Origin: Bacillota bacterium
Lineage (GTDB): Bacteria > Bacillota > Clostridia > Christensenellales > Aristaeellaceae
Assembly (NCBI GenBank): GCA_023395615.1
Contig: JAEWYP010000019.1
Location: 62,001 to 126,000, forward strand
Direction of reading: 5' to 3'
DNA length: 64,000 nucleotides
The translations under genes and the position numbers were made by a program. This document shows, piece by piece, positions 25,185 through 33,224 of the stretch; within the stretch, counting starts at the first letter, position 1, and every line of letters starts with the position of its first letter. The notes beneath the pieces were generated by a model. The model saw only the letters and a list, made by a program, of their open reading frames with translations, searched no databases and was not told the DNA's origin.

Positions 25185-25216
25185 CGTACTGCAAAGCAGA
25201 ACGGCGTTTTTTATTT
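25185..25216 (+). terminator. Terminator after ppx/gppA
   Basis: CGTaCTGC pairs with GCAGaACG around AAA, followed by GCG and a run of six T. It is 118 bases after the stop codon. The 329-base gap to the EF-G gene holds this terminator and an extended -10 promoter only. Confidence 0.65.
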
Positions 25217-25272
25217 ACTTCGCAACGATTCTATTTTACGTGAAATTAACCCTTCCTTTTTTTTCTCATATC

Positions 25273-25281
25273 TGCTACAAT
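25273..25281 (+). promoter_or_regulatory. Extended -10 promoter of the EF-G-like gene
   Basis: TGC-TACAAT (25273-25281), 115 bases before the ATG at 25397; no good -35 box. The untranslated leader would be about 110 bases, with no riboswitch that I recognise. Confidence 0.4.
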
Positions 25282-25396
25282 GAAAAAGCTTGAAATCGTT
25301 CTAAATGCGCAACGAGGTTGTCGCCATATTCCGGTCACTGTTTGTATCCCGGTTATGCCACACTCGGGGCGTAATGAAAACATAAGGGGGATCACC

Positions 25397-27478
25397 ATGG
25401 CCAGTTATGAAACCAGGGACATTCGGAATATCGCCCTCATGGGGCATGGCAGCGAGGGCAAAACAACGCTGATGGAAGCTTTGCTCTACGCTGCAGGCAT
25501 TACGGACCGTCAGGGCAGGGTAGAAGACGGTACCACAGTTACAGACTTTGACCCGGAAGAAACCAAACGGCATATTTCCATCAGCGCCGCGACCGCGCCG
25601 ATTGACTGGAAGCAGAAAATGCTCAACGTCATCGATGTGCCGGGTTATTTCGATTTTATCGGGGAAATGATGGGCCCGCTGCGCGTGGTGGAAACCGCCG
25701 CCATCGTAGTAAACGCCGTCGGAGGCGTGGCCGTGGGAACCGAAAAGGCTTGGGCTTATGCCAGTAAAAACAACGTCGGCAAGATGTTCATCGTTAACCA
25801 GATGGACCGCGAGCACGCTAACTTTGATAAAGTTGTAACTCAACTGCGGGACCAGTTTGGCAGCAGTGTGGTACCGATCCTTCTGCCGATCGGGAACGGA
25901 CAGGATTTTAAAGGCGTTATCGATGTTTTGGAAAACAAAGCATACGCCTGCGATAATAAAACCTCCAAAGAAATCCCTGTGCCCGCCGGCATGGCCGATG
26001 CTATCGCTAAGGCGCTGGGCGAAATCACGGAAGCATCCGCGGCATCTGACGACGAACTGATGATGAAGTATCTGGATGGGGAAGAACTGTCGCATGAAGA
26101 AATACTGGAAGGTTTCAAAGCAGGCATGTTTTCCGGCCAGATTGCCCCTGTGATTCCCTGCTCGGCATTAACCGGCGTTGGAGTAGGCAAACTATTGGAT
26201 GTGATGGCGGATTTCCTGCCTTCCCCCAAACGTGCGGTTTACACGGGCGTTGATCCCCGAAACAATACGGAAATCAAGCGCGCCTGCAAGAGCGACGAGC
26301 CGTTTTCCGCTTTCGTATATAAAACGATTGCCGACCCGTTTGTCGGCAAACTGTCCCTGTTTAAAGTTATGAGCGGATCGCTTACGCCTTCGATGCCAAT
26401 TTATAACGCGACCACAGAGAATACAGAGAAAGCCTCCGGCTTGTATGTGCTCCGTGGCAAGAAGCAAATCGCTACTCAACTGCTGAATGCGGGAGATATG
26501 GGCGCACTGGCAAAACTGCAGTTCACCAATTCTGGCGATACGCTGTGCGATCAGACAAAACCGATTGTATATCCCAAGATTGATTATCCCGCGCCCTGCA
26601 TCAGCAAAGCAATCTTCGCCACTAAACAGGGCGAGGAGGATAAGGTGTTCAGCGGTCTGGCACGTCTGCAGGAAGAAGACCCCTCCATCAAAGTGGAGAA
26701 GAACGCGGAAACCGGCGAGACACTGCTTTCCGGTCAGGGAGAACTGCATTTGGACGTCGTTCGTAACAAGCTGCTTAGTAAATTCGGCGCGAAGGCGGAC
26801 CTGCAGGATCCCCGTATCCCGTACCGTGAAACGATTAAAAAGACCGTACGGGTTCAGGGCCGCCATAAAAAGCAATCCGGCGGTCACGGCCAGTTCGGCG
26901 ACGTATGGATTGAGTTTTCTCCCGCCAGCGATTCCAACGCGGAGTTTGAGTTTGAGGATGCGGTGGTTGGCGGCTCTGTACCGCGTAACTTTATTCCCGC
27001 GGTAGAGAAGGGGTTACGTGAGAACGTGGTGAAAGGCGTACTGGCCGGGTACCCGATGGTGGGCCTGCACGCTAAGCTGTACGATGGTTCTTACCACCCG
27101 GTTGATTCTTCGGAAATGGCGTTTAAAACCGCCGCCCGCATCGCGTATAAAAAAGGCTGTCTCGATGCAGGCCCCACGCTGCTGGAACCGATTATGCACG
27201 TGGAGGTTTTCGTACCGGACGAATACATGGGCGATATCATGGGCGATATGAACAAGCGCCGTGGTCGCATTATGGGGATGAATCAGGCGGATGGTTTGCA
27301 AAAGCTGGAGGCGGAAGCGCCGCTTGCGGAAATGTTCAAGTACGCAACCGATCTTCGCTCCATGACTCAGGCGCGCGGCTCGTTCGTTATGAAGTTTGAA
27401 CGGTATGAGGAAGTGCCTGCCGCTGTGGCGCAAAAAATTATCGAAAGCGCCAAACACGAGGAAGAAGAAGAGGAGTAA
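25397..27478 (+). CDS. Elongation factor G-like GTPase (divergent EF-G paralogue)
   Basis: 693 residues from the ATG at 25397, six bases after GGGGG; the frame is open for 117 bases upstream but covers the leader. Full EF-G domain plan: GTPase (1 to ~280), domain II, and domains III-V with the tip segment HPVDSSEMAFKTAARIAYKK. The G motifs differ from housekeeping EF-G: G1 is GHGSEGKTT instead of AHIDAGKTT, and G3 is DVPGYFDF instead of DTPGHVDF, so Tyr stands where the catalytic His normally is; G4 is NQMD instead of NKMD. These changes match the 'EF-G-like'/EF-G-2 group found beside true EF-G in many bacteria, whose role is not settled. It stands alone with its own promoter and terminator. 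Confidence 0.88.
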   Translation: MASYETRDIRNIALMGHGSEGKTTLMEALLYAAGITDRQGRVEDGTTVTDFDPEETKRHISISAATAPIDWKQKMLNVIDVPGYFDFIGEMMGPLRVVETAAIVVNAVGGVAVGTEKAWAYASKNNVGKMFIVNQMDREHANFDKVVTQLRDQFGSSVVPILLPIGNGQDFKGVIDVLENKAYACDNKTSKEIPVPAGMADAIAKALGEITEASAASDDELMMKYLDGEELSHEEILEGFKAGMFSGQIAPVIPCSALTGVGVGKLLDVMADFLPSPKRAVYTGVDPRNNTEIKRACKSDEPFSAFVYKTIADPFVGKLSLFKVMSGSLTPSMPIYNATTENTEKASGLYVLRGKKQIATQLLNAGDMGALAKLQFTNSGDTLCDQTKPIVYPKIDYPAPCISKAIFATKQGEEDKVFSGLARLQEEDPSIKVEKNAETGETLLSGQGELHLDVVRNKLLSKFGAKADLQDPRIPYRETIKKTVRVQGRHKKQSGGHGQFGDVWIEFSPASDSNAEFEFEDAVVGGSVPRNFIPAVEKGLRENVVKGVLAGYPMVGLHAKLYDGSYHPVDSSEMAFKTAARIAYKKGCLDAGPTLLEPIMHVEVFVPDEYMGDIMGDMNKRRGRIMGMNQADGLQKLEAEAPLAEMFKYATDLRSMTQARGSFVMKFERYEEVPAAVAQKIIESAKHEEEEEE

Positions 27479-27498
27479 GCTCTAAACGTACTGTCATA

Positions 27499-27537
27499 AA
27501 GAAGACCCCCTTTCCACAATTGGGAAGGGGGTTCTTT
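27499..27537 (+). terminator. Terminator after EF-G-like gene
   Basis: ACCCCCTTTCC pairs with GGGAAGGGGGT around ACAATT, with flanking AAAGAA/TTCTTT that can extend the stem. It lies 20 bases after the stop codon. Confidence 0.85.
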
Positions 27538-27552
27538 AATCAAAAACTTCGC

Positions 27553-27582
27553 TTGACAGGAAAGGCCTCCCTCCGCTACACT
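27553..27582 (+). promoter_or_regulatory. Promoter of the pfkB-type kinase gene
   Basis: TTGACA (27553-27558) and TACACT (27577-27582), 18-base spacing, 31 bases before the ATG at 27614. Confidence 0.65.
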
Positions 27583-27613
27583 GTTGGCAATGGATGATAA
27601 GGGAAGCGATTAC

Positions 27614-28537
27614 ATGATTACAACCGTATGCATGAATCCCTCTTTTGATAAAACAGCTTCGATAGAAAGCTTAAAAGCCGGCGAAGTGAACCGGCTCTCC
27701 GACGTGCGCTGCGACGTGGGCGGAAAAGGCCTGAACGTGGCGATTGTGCTGAAACGGCTGGGCGTTGCGGTCAACTGTGTTGGTTGCGTAGGGGAAAACA
27801 ATGAACGTGAATTTTTAGAGATGGTTAAGCAACAGGGAATCCTGTTCCAAACACTCCGTCTGCCGGGCAGTATTCGAACGAATCTGAAAATATTGGATCG
27901 CAATAATCGACAGGTAACAGAGTTTAACGAAGCGGGATTGGAAATGAACCGGGTCGAACAAACCCGCTTTTTCCAACTGCTTCAGGAACACGCAAATCAT
28001 AGCGAGTATGTGGTTTTCAGCGGCAGATTGCCTATCGGCTGTGAACCCGATACTTACAGAGAAGGGATGCGGGCACTGCCGGGAAAACGATGCGTGTTGG
28101 ACGCGACCGGCGAATCTTTGCGGGCGGGTCTAGCCGAAGCGCCTTATCTGATCAAACCAAACCTGCCGGAAGCGGAAGCGTTGCTGAAAAGAGAACTGAA
28201 AACCCTGCGGTCAATTCGCGACGCGGCGCTGGAACTGGTTGGGCAGGGCGCGCAGCATGTGATCATTTCCATGGGAAAATTCGGCGCGGTTTACTCGGAC
28301 GGACACAGGTCCTTGTTTGCGCCTGCGGTTGCCGTGGAAGCCTGTTCTACCGTCGGGGCGGGGGATGCGCTGATCGGCGGTGTGCTGTTCGGCCTCTCTC
28401 GTGGGGAACCGATGGAGGAAGCGTTGCGTCGCGGCGTTGCGGCAGGCTGCGCAAGCGTAATGACGGATGGGACGCAGTTACTGACGGTAAAGGATTTTGA
28501 AACAATATTGCCGAAAGTGACCTTGCAGGAGTTATGA
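27614..28537 (+). CDS. PfkB-family sugar kinase (1-phosphofructokinase/tagatose-6-P kinase type)
   Basis: 307 residues from the ATG at 27614 (AAGGGA nine bases before); a TTG at 27584 lies too close to the promoter. Features: MITTVCMNPSFDKT start, substrate loop VGGKGLNVAIVLKRLGV, FSGRLPIG, LIKPNLPEAEALL, and the anion-hole/catalytic motif STVGAGDALIGGVLFGL. This pattern is that of the FruK/LacC subgroup, which phosphorylates fructose 1-phosphate or tagatose 6-phosphate. No PTS gene is adjacent, so the substrate is open. The acetyltransferase gene that follows overlaps by four bases. Confidence 0.87.
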   Translation: MITTVCMNPSFDKTASIESLKAGEVNRLSDVRCDVGGKGLNVAIVLKRLGVAVNCVGCVGENNEREFLEMVKQQGILFQTLRLPGSIRTNLKILDRNNRQVTEFNEAGLEMNRVEQTRFFQLLQEHANHSEYVVFSGRLPIGCEPDTYREGMRALPGKRCVLDATGESLRAGLAEAPYLIKPNLPEAEALLKRELKTLRSIRDAALELVGQGAQHVIISMGKFGAVYSDGHRSLFAPAVAVEACSTVGAGDALIGGVLFGLSRGEPMEEALRRGVAAGCASVMTDGTQLLTVKDFETILPKVTLQEL

Positions 28538-29049
28538 AAAACGAGTGGATCAGGCAATTTATTCGGCTTGCCAGTCGGGAAGAGCCGATGTTCGCAAACT
28601 CGGAAATATCATTGGTTCCTCGTGAGTATTATGGCCTTAATCGAAGGATTGGATGCGAACATACCCTGACGTTTGATATTGTGGAAAGCTGTAGTGAACA
28701 GGTCGCGGGAGAAATTTCCCTTAGGCTGGGGGACAGTCCGGAGCAATTTTACCTGGGCCATGTTGGCTACCATGTGGACCCACCATTTCGCGGGCATCGT
28801 TATGCGGCGCAGGCATGCCGGCTTTGTATACCATTATTAAGATACCTTGGGATGCGTTCCGCTGTGATCACAACCGATCCTACGAATCTGGCCAGTATAA
28901 AAACCTGCGAAATTCTGTTTTGTGAGCTGGAGAGTACGGTGAACGTTCCCCAAAAGATCACGGACAAACTGGAAATCAGCACGGTTAAAAGACGCTATTT
29001 ATGGCGATTGGATACAGAAACAACAGGGAAAGACGAGCATATCTTATAA
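28534..29049 (+). CDS. GNAT family N-acetyltransferase
   Basis: 171 residues from the ATG at 28534, overlapping the kinase stop in an ATGA. GNAT core: GEISLRLGDSPEQFYLGHVG (beta strands), then the acetyl-CoA loop region VDPPFRGHRYAAQACRLCIP and ITTDPTNLASIKTCEIL, typical of the Rim-like/GNAT_4 group. The acceptor substrate is unknown. Its stop is followed immediately by the end of the convergent DUF1801 gene (six shared bases). Confidence 0.85.
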   Translation: MKNEWIRQFIRLASREEPMFANSEISLVPREYYGLNRRIGCEHTLTFDIVESCSEQVAGEISLRLGDSPEQFYLGHVGYHVDPPFRGHRYAAQACRLCIPLLRYLGMRSAVITTDPTNLASIKTCEILFCELESTVNVPQKITDKLEISTVKRRYLWRLDTETTGKDEHIL

Positions 29050-29397
29050 CTGCTTTTGTATCTCAGCAACCCGATAAGCGGTTATCTCCGAGATAAGTGC
29101 ATAGGGGATCGGGTTTGCATAGGGAAATTGGATCGCGCCTTTGGACACGTGATATTCCGTTAATTCATCCCGAAAAGCATCGATTCCGCCTGGGGTGGGA
29201 TAAAACCCCAAATGCTTTTTTGCCGCCGCAAAATGGACCAGATTTTGATGCAGATAAAACGTTGGAATACCATAAGCGATTTTTTCGGACGCGGTTGGAG
29301 CGGCGTTGCGCACAGCAACGCGGACGTTCGTAAGTATGGAACGGATCGGCTCGGAGAATTGTGCGATATACTGGTCAATCGTTTGAATCTTTTCCAT
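29044..29397 (-). CDS. DUF1801 family protein (YdhG-like)
   Basis: 117 residues from the ATG at 29397, preceded by AGGAGG; the frame continues upstream but without support. The family pattern is clear: IDQYIAQFSEPIRSILTNVR, AAPTASEKIAYGIPTFYLHQ, LVHFAAAKKHLGFYPTPGGI and the end SKGAIQFPYANPIPYALISEI. DUF1801 proteins are small cytosolic proteins of the B. subtilis YdhG/Fra type; Fra was proposed as an iron chaperone, but function across the family is uncertain. Convergent with the acetyltransferase gene. Confidence 0.85.
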   Translation of the reverse strand: MEKIQTIDQYIAQFSEPIRSILTNVRVAVRNAAPTASEKIAYGIPTFYLHQNLVHFAAAKKHLGFYPTPGGIDAFRDELTEYHVSKGAIQFPYANPIPYALISEITAYRVAEIQKQL

Positions 29398-29565
29398 ACG
29401 CGCACCTCCTGTTGAATAAAATGAGATCATGATCAGAATACAACGAAAAATATCGCGTGAAACAAGGCTGCGTTTCCTGACAAACAGGAAGCGGGAAGAT
29501 ACGGCCTTTTCTTTTTGCCTGTTATGGGGTAAAATACCTTTGTGTTTCGGAAAGGCGGTGAGGTT

Positions 29566-30354
29566 TTGCAGGCGACCCTGAACGGATGCCCGATTTTTTA
29601 CGAGGTGCGAAAGCGGTACGGAGCCAACGCGCCCTGTGTGCTGCTTCTGCATGGATGGGGTTGTGACCATACCGTTTTTTCCGCCCTGGAAGCATCGCTG
29701 GCTGACCGCTACACAACAATTTCGGTAGATTTTCCCGGACATGGGCAAAGCGGAGAACCTGTTACGCCCTGGGGTGTTTCGGAGTATATGGAGCAGATTT
29801 ATGAACTGCTTCAACAATTAGGCATAAAAAGAACAAACGTAATCGCACATTCTTTCGGCGGGCGCGTTGCCCTGATGCTTGCCGCAAAACATCCGGAAAC
29901 GGTACAAAAAATGGTGCTGACCGGCGCCGCAGGGATTAAAAAGCCGGAAACAGAGGAAGGGCGGAAGCGTTCGGACAGATATAAACGTTACACCGCTTTC
30001 CTGAACCGGATGAAACGGACACCCGTTCTGGCGGATATGGCCGAAAAGCTGCAGAGTACTCTGCGCAACCGTTATGGATCGCCAGATTACGTAAAGCTGA
30101 ACGAGAACATGCGCAAAACCTTCGTTCGGATTGTATCGGAGGATCTGCGGCCGCTTTTGCCACAGGTTCAGGCCTCGACGCTGCTTATCTGGGGCGATGC
30201 CGACACGGAAACGCCGTTGTGGATGGGACAAACGATGGAAAAAGAGATTCCGGACGCAGGACTGGTTGTTTTTGAAGGCGGTACGCATTTTGCTTTTCTG
30301 GAGCAGGAACCGCGATTTGCGCTGATTACGAAACATTTCTTCGGGGAGGAATAA
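29566..30354 (+). CDS. Alpha/beta hydrolase
   Basis: 262 residues, taking the TTG at 29566 as start; an in-frame GTG at 29542 lies at the likely transcription start and is less probable. Alpha/beta-hydrolase fold: oxyanion region LLLHGWGCDHTVF, VDFPGHGQSGEPV, nucleophile elbow AHSFGG (Ser), acid in LLIWGDADTETP (Asp) and catalytic His in GGTHFAF. A substrate cannot be assigned. It is five bases upstream of the membrane Mur ligase gene and is probably cotranscribed with it. Confidence 0.85.
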   Translation: MQATLNGCPIFYEVRKRYGANAPCVLLLHGWGCDHTVFSALEASLADRYTTISVDFPGHGQSGEPVTPWGVSEYMEQIYELLQQLGIKRTNVIAHSFGGRVALMLAAKHPETVQKMVLTGAAGIKKPETEEGRKRSDRYKRYTAFLNRMKRTPVLADMAEKLQSTLRNRYGSPDYVKLNENMRKTFVRIVSEDLRPLLPQVQASTLLIWGDADTETPLWMGQTMEKEIPDAGLVVFEGGTHFAFLEQEPRFALITKHFFGEE

Positions 30355-30359
30355 GCCTG

Positions 30360-31970
30360 ATGATGGTCGATGGATTCCGATGGCTGTTACCGCTTTTTCC
30401 GGTAGGCGCTTCGCTTTTTGCCGCGAAGGGACTGTATCATAATTTTCAGCTGGAAAGTTATCAGTTCCCCGGCTATTGTCGTTCGTTGCGCCGTAACCGG
30501 ATGCGCGCATGGCTGCCGGGTCTGATTGCAACAGTAATTTGTGTGGTGTTGTATTATCTTTACGATCTGGAAGCCAGCTCGGTTATGCCCGACTGGCTGA
30601 AAGCAGGCATCTCGTTCCTGCTGCTCGCGGTGGCTTGCGCAGCAGGCTGGGGCATCGGCCGGATGCTTAACGAAAAGAAAGCCAAGAAGAAGTTTGTATG
30701 GACCGGACGGATGAAACGTCTGTATACCGTTTCGGCGCTGGTGATGGCTGCCGTTTCTTTTGGGCTGGCACAAAGCCCGCTGGCGGTGTTACCCGCTCTG
30801 TGGCCGCTGATTCTGCCGCTGACAGTCGCGTTATCCGGCTTGCTGGCATGGCCCATTGAAAAACTGATCAGCGAGATGTATTTTCGGGACGCGCGTCGCA
30901 AATTGCTGAAGAATCCCGATCTGATCCGAATTGGCATTACCGGAAGCTATGGAAAAACGACCGTGAAGAACGTCATCGGCACGATTCTATCGGAAAAATA
31001 TCCTACGTTGATTACCCCGGCAAGCTACAATACCCCCATGGGGGTAACGCGGGCTATCCGGGAAGGTCTTACGACATCCCATCAGGTGTTTGTTGCGGAA
31101 ATGGGCGCGCGCCATGTGGGCGATATCCGGGAGCTTTGCCGTCTTGTGCACCCGACAATCGGTGTGCTGACCTCGGTAGGCCCTCAGCATCTGGAAACAT
31201 TTAAAACGATTGAGCGTGTAACCAAAGCGAAATATGAACTGATCGATGCTTTACCGGAAACCGGGCATTCGTTTTTCTGTGATGATCAGGCTATTTGCAA
31301 AGTCCTGTACGATCGTACGAATAAGTCAAAGACGCTGGTGGGGCTGGCTGCCGGGCAGCATGACGTATGGTGTGAGGACGTGGCGGTTTCTCCTCAGGGA
31401 TGCGCGTTTACGCTCCATGTGAAGGGCAAAGGCAGTATTGCGTGTCACACCAGACTACTGGGAGAGCACAACATTCAAAACATCCTGTTGGGCGCGGCGG
31501 TTGGCGACTACTTGGGGCTGACGATGAAACAGATTGCCAACGGGATTGCCAAACTGAACCCGATCCCATGCCGGCTGGAACTGATCCCTTCGGCATCCGC
31601 CTTCACGGTGATTAACGACGCTTTTAACGCAAACCCTGTCGGAACGAAAGCCGCTCTTCAAGTGCTTGCCCAGTTTCCGGGGCGTCGGATAATCGTAACA
31701 CCTGGCATGGTGGAACTCGGCGCACGCGAAGCCGAATATAACCGGCAATTTGGTCGGGATATCGCACAAGCCGCGGATATCGCGATTATCGTGGGAAAGA
31801 AGCGCGTACAGCCAATTCTGGACGGACTGGCGGACATGAGCTTCCCCGCGGAGAATCTGTACCGGGTAGACACACTGGACGCTTCAACGGCTCTACTGCG
31901 CACGCTGGCGCGCAAAGAGGATGTTGTTCTTTACGAGAACGATTTACCAGACCAATATCAAGAGGCATAA
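30360..31970 (+). CDS. Membrane-anchored Mur ligase (MurF-like)
   Basis: 536 residues from the ATG at 30360 (or 30363) behind GGGGAGGA. About 180 N-terminal residues hold four membrane segments (near 5-22, 52-68, 82-100 and 120-160) instead of the UDP-sugar-binding domain of soluble MurF. The ligase core follows: ATP loop GITGSYGKTTVKNVIG, the central domain (FVAEMGARHVGDIRELCRLV, GPQHLETFKTIERVTKAKYE with the carbamylated-Lys region), and a C-terminal domain (VINDAFNANPVGTKAALQVL). MurF joins D-Ala-D-Ala to the UDP-MurNAc tripeptide. The neighbouring D-Ala-D-Ala ligase supports a peptidoglycan-precursor role, but a membrane form could act on a lipid-linked acceptor; that is inference. Confidence 0.82.
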   Translation: MMVDGFRWLLPLFPVGASLFAAKGLYHNFQLESYQFPGYCRSLRRNRMRAWLPGLIATVICVVLYYLYDLEASSVMPDWLKAGISFLLLAVACAAGWGIGRMLNEKKAKKKFVWTGRMKRLYTVSALVMAAVSFGLAQSPLAVLPALWPLILPLTVALSGLLAWPIEKLISEMYFRDARRKLLKNPDLIRIGITGSYGKTTVKNVIGTILSEKYPTLITPASYNTPMGVTRAIREGLTTSHQVFVAEMGARHVGDIRELCRLVHPTIGVLTSVGPQHLETFKTIERVTKAKYELIDALPETGHSFFCDDQAICKVLYDRTNKSKTLVGLAAGQHDVWCEDVAVSPQGCAFTLHVKGKGSIACHTRLLGEHNIQNILLGAAVGDYLGLTMKQIANGIAKLNPIPCRLELIPSASAFTVINDAFNANPVGTKAALQVLAQFPGRRIIVTPGMVELGAREAEYNRQFGRDIAQAADIAIIVGKKRVQPILDGLADMSFPAENLYRVDTLDASTALLRTLARKEDVVLYENDLPDQYQEA

Positions 31971-31986
31971 CGGAGGCAATGAATTG

Positions 31987-33198
31987 ATGAGCAAAATACA
32001 ACTGGGCGTCATTTTCGGCAGCAGGAGCAGCGAACATGAGGTGTCCGTAATCAGCGCTGTACAGCTGATGAAAGCTGTGAGCCGCGAAAAATATGATGTG
32101 ATTCCGATTTATATCAGCATGAAGGGTGTCTGGTTTTCCGGCGAGCCGCTGTTGGATATTCATACCTATACCAACTTCAACGAGAACTGCAAAGGGATTT
32201 ACCGCGTACAGCTGGACGCGACCGCCGGTTCCGGCGCGCTGACAACCACGGAACCCGCAAAGGGGCTCTTCGGGCACGAACAGGTTCGGCTGGTCGCGCG
32301 GTTGGATTGCGTTATCCCTGTGCTCCACGGTATGCACGGGGAGGACGGAACGCTACAGGGGATGCTGGAGCTGTGCAACATTCCATATGCAAGTTCCGGA
32401 GTGGCCCCTTCCGCTGTGGGTATGGACAAAGTCTATATGAAGCAGTACTTTCAGGGCGGAGGATTCCCGGTGCTTCCCGGTTGCCACGCGCTGCGTGAAA
32501 CATGGCAGCGTGACCCTGAAGCCGTACTGTCGTCCATCGAAGCGAAACTGCAATATCCCGTATTTGTGAAACCCGCAATGCTTGGGTCCTCCATCGGCGT
32601 CAGCAAGGCGAAGGATCGCGCCGGACTTACGGACGCGTTGGAACTTGCCTTCACATTTGATCGTAAAGTGCTTGTGGAAAAAGGGCTGGATAATCCGCTG
32701 GAACTGAACTGTTCGGTGCTGGGATATGGCGAAGAAGCGCGCGCTTCGGAGATAGAGATGCCGGTGACCGGCGGTGATTTATTAAGCTTTATGGATAAGT
32801 ATATACAGGGTGCTTCTTCTACAAAAGGGATGGCATCGCTGAAACGGGTTCTGCCCGCGCCGATCGAGCCGGAACTGCGTGACCGGATCCGCACTCTTTC
32901 TGTTGATATTTTTAAGAACATGGATTGCAAGGGTGTCGTGCGAATTGATTATATGTACGATACGAAAACGAACGAACTTTTTATCACGGAAATCAACACG
33001 ATTCCGGGATCCCTAGCCTTCTACCTCTGGGAGCCCTGCGGCCTGCCTTATGCACAGCTGATTGACGAGATGGTAGCATGCGCCCTTCGCGCTCATCGTG
33101 AGAAAAACGACAGCAATTTTGCCTTTTCCTCCGACATCCTCAAAAATCTTGCGTTGGGTGACAAAGCCGGCGCGAAGATCGGCACGAAAGTCCGCTGA
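31987..33198 (+). CDS. ddl: D-alanine--D-alanine ligase
   Basis: 403 residues from the ATG at 31987, ten bases after GGAGG. ATP-grasp ligase: LGVIFGSRSSEHEVSVISAV, VIPVLHGMHGEDGTLQGMLE, YPVFVKPAMLGSSIGVSKAK, and the metal/substrate region CKGVVRIDYMYDTKTN with TEINTIPGSLAFYLWEPCG. Tyr in DKYIQ suggests D-Ala rather than D-Lac specificity. It is longer than usual (~310-370) and the final loop EINTIPGSLAFYLWE departs from the common ENTLPGFT form. Directly behind the MurF-like gene (16 bases). Confidence 0.88.
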   Translation: MSKIQLGVIFGSRSSEHEVSVISAVQLMKAVSREKYDVIPIYISMKGVWFSGEPLLDIHTYTNFNENCKGIYRVQLDATAGSGALTTTEPAKGLFGHEQVRLVARLDCVIPVLHGMHGEDGTLQGMLELCNIPYASSGVAPSAVGMDKVYMKQYFQGGGFPVLPGCHALRETWQRDPEAVLSSIEAKLQYPVFVKPAMLGSSIGVSKAKDRAGLTDALELAFTFDRKVLVEKGLDNPLELNCSVLGYGEEARASEIEMPVTGGDLLSFMDKYIQGASSTKGMASLKRVLPAPIEPELRDRIRTLSVDIFKNMDCKGVVRIDYMYDTKTNELFITEINTIPGSLAFYLWEPCGLPYAQLIDEMVACALRAHREKNDSNFAFSSDILKNLALGDKAGAKIGTKVR

Positions 33199-33224
33199 AC
33201 TGCGGAGATGAGGGAGAAACGATA

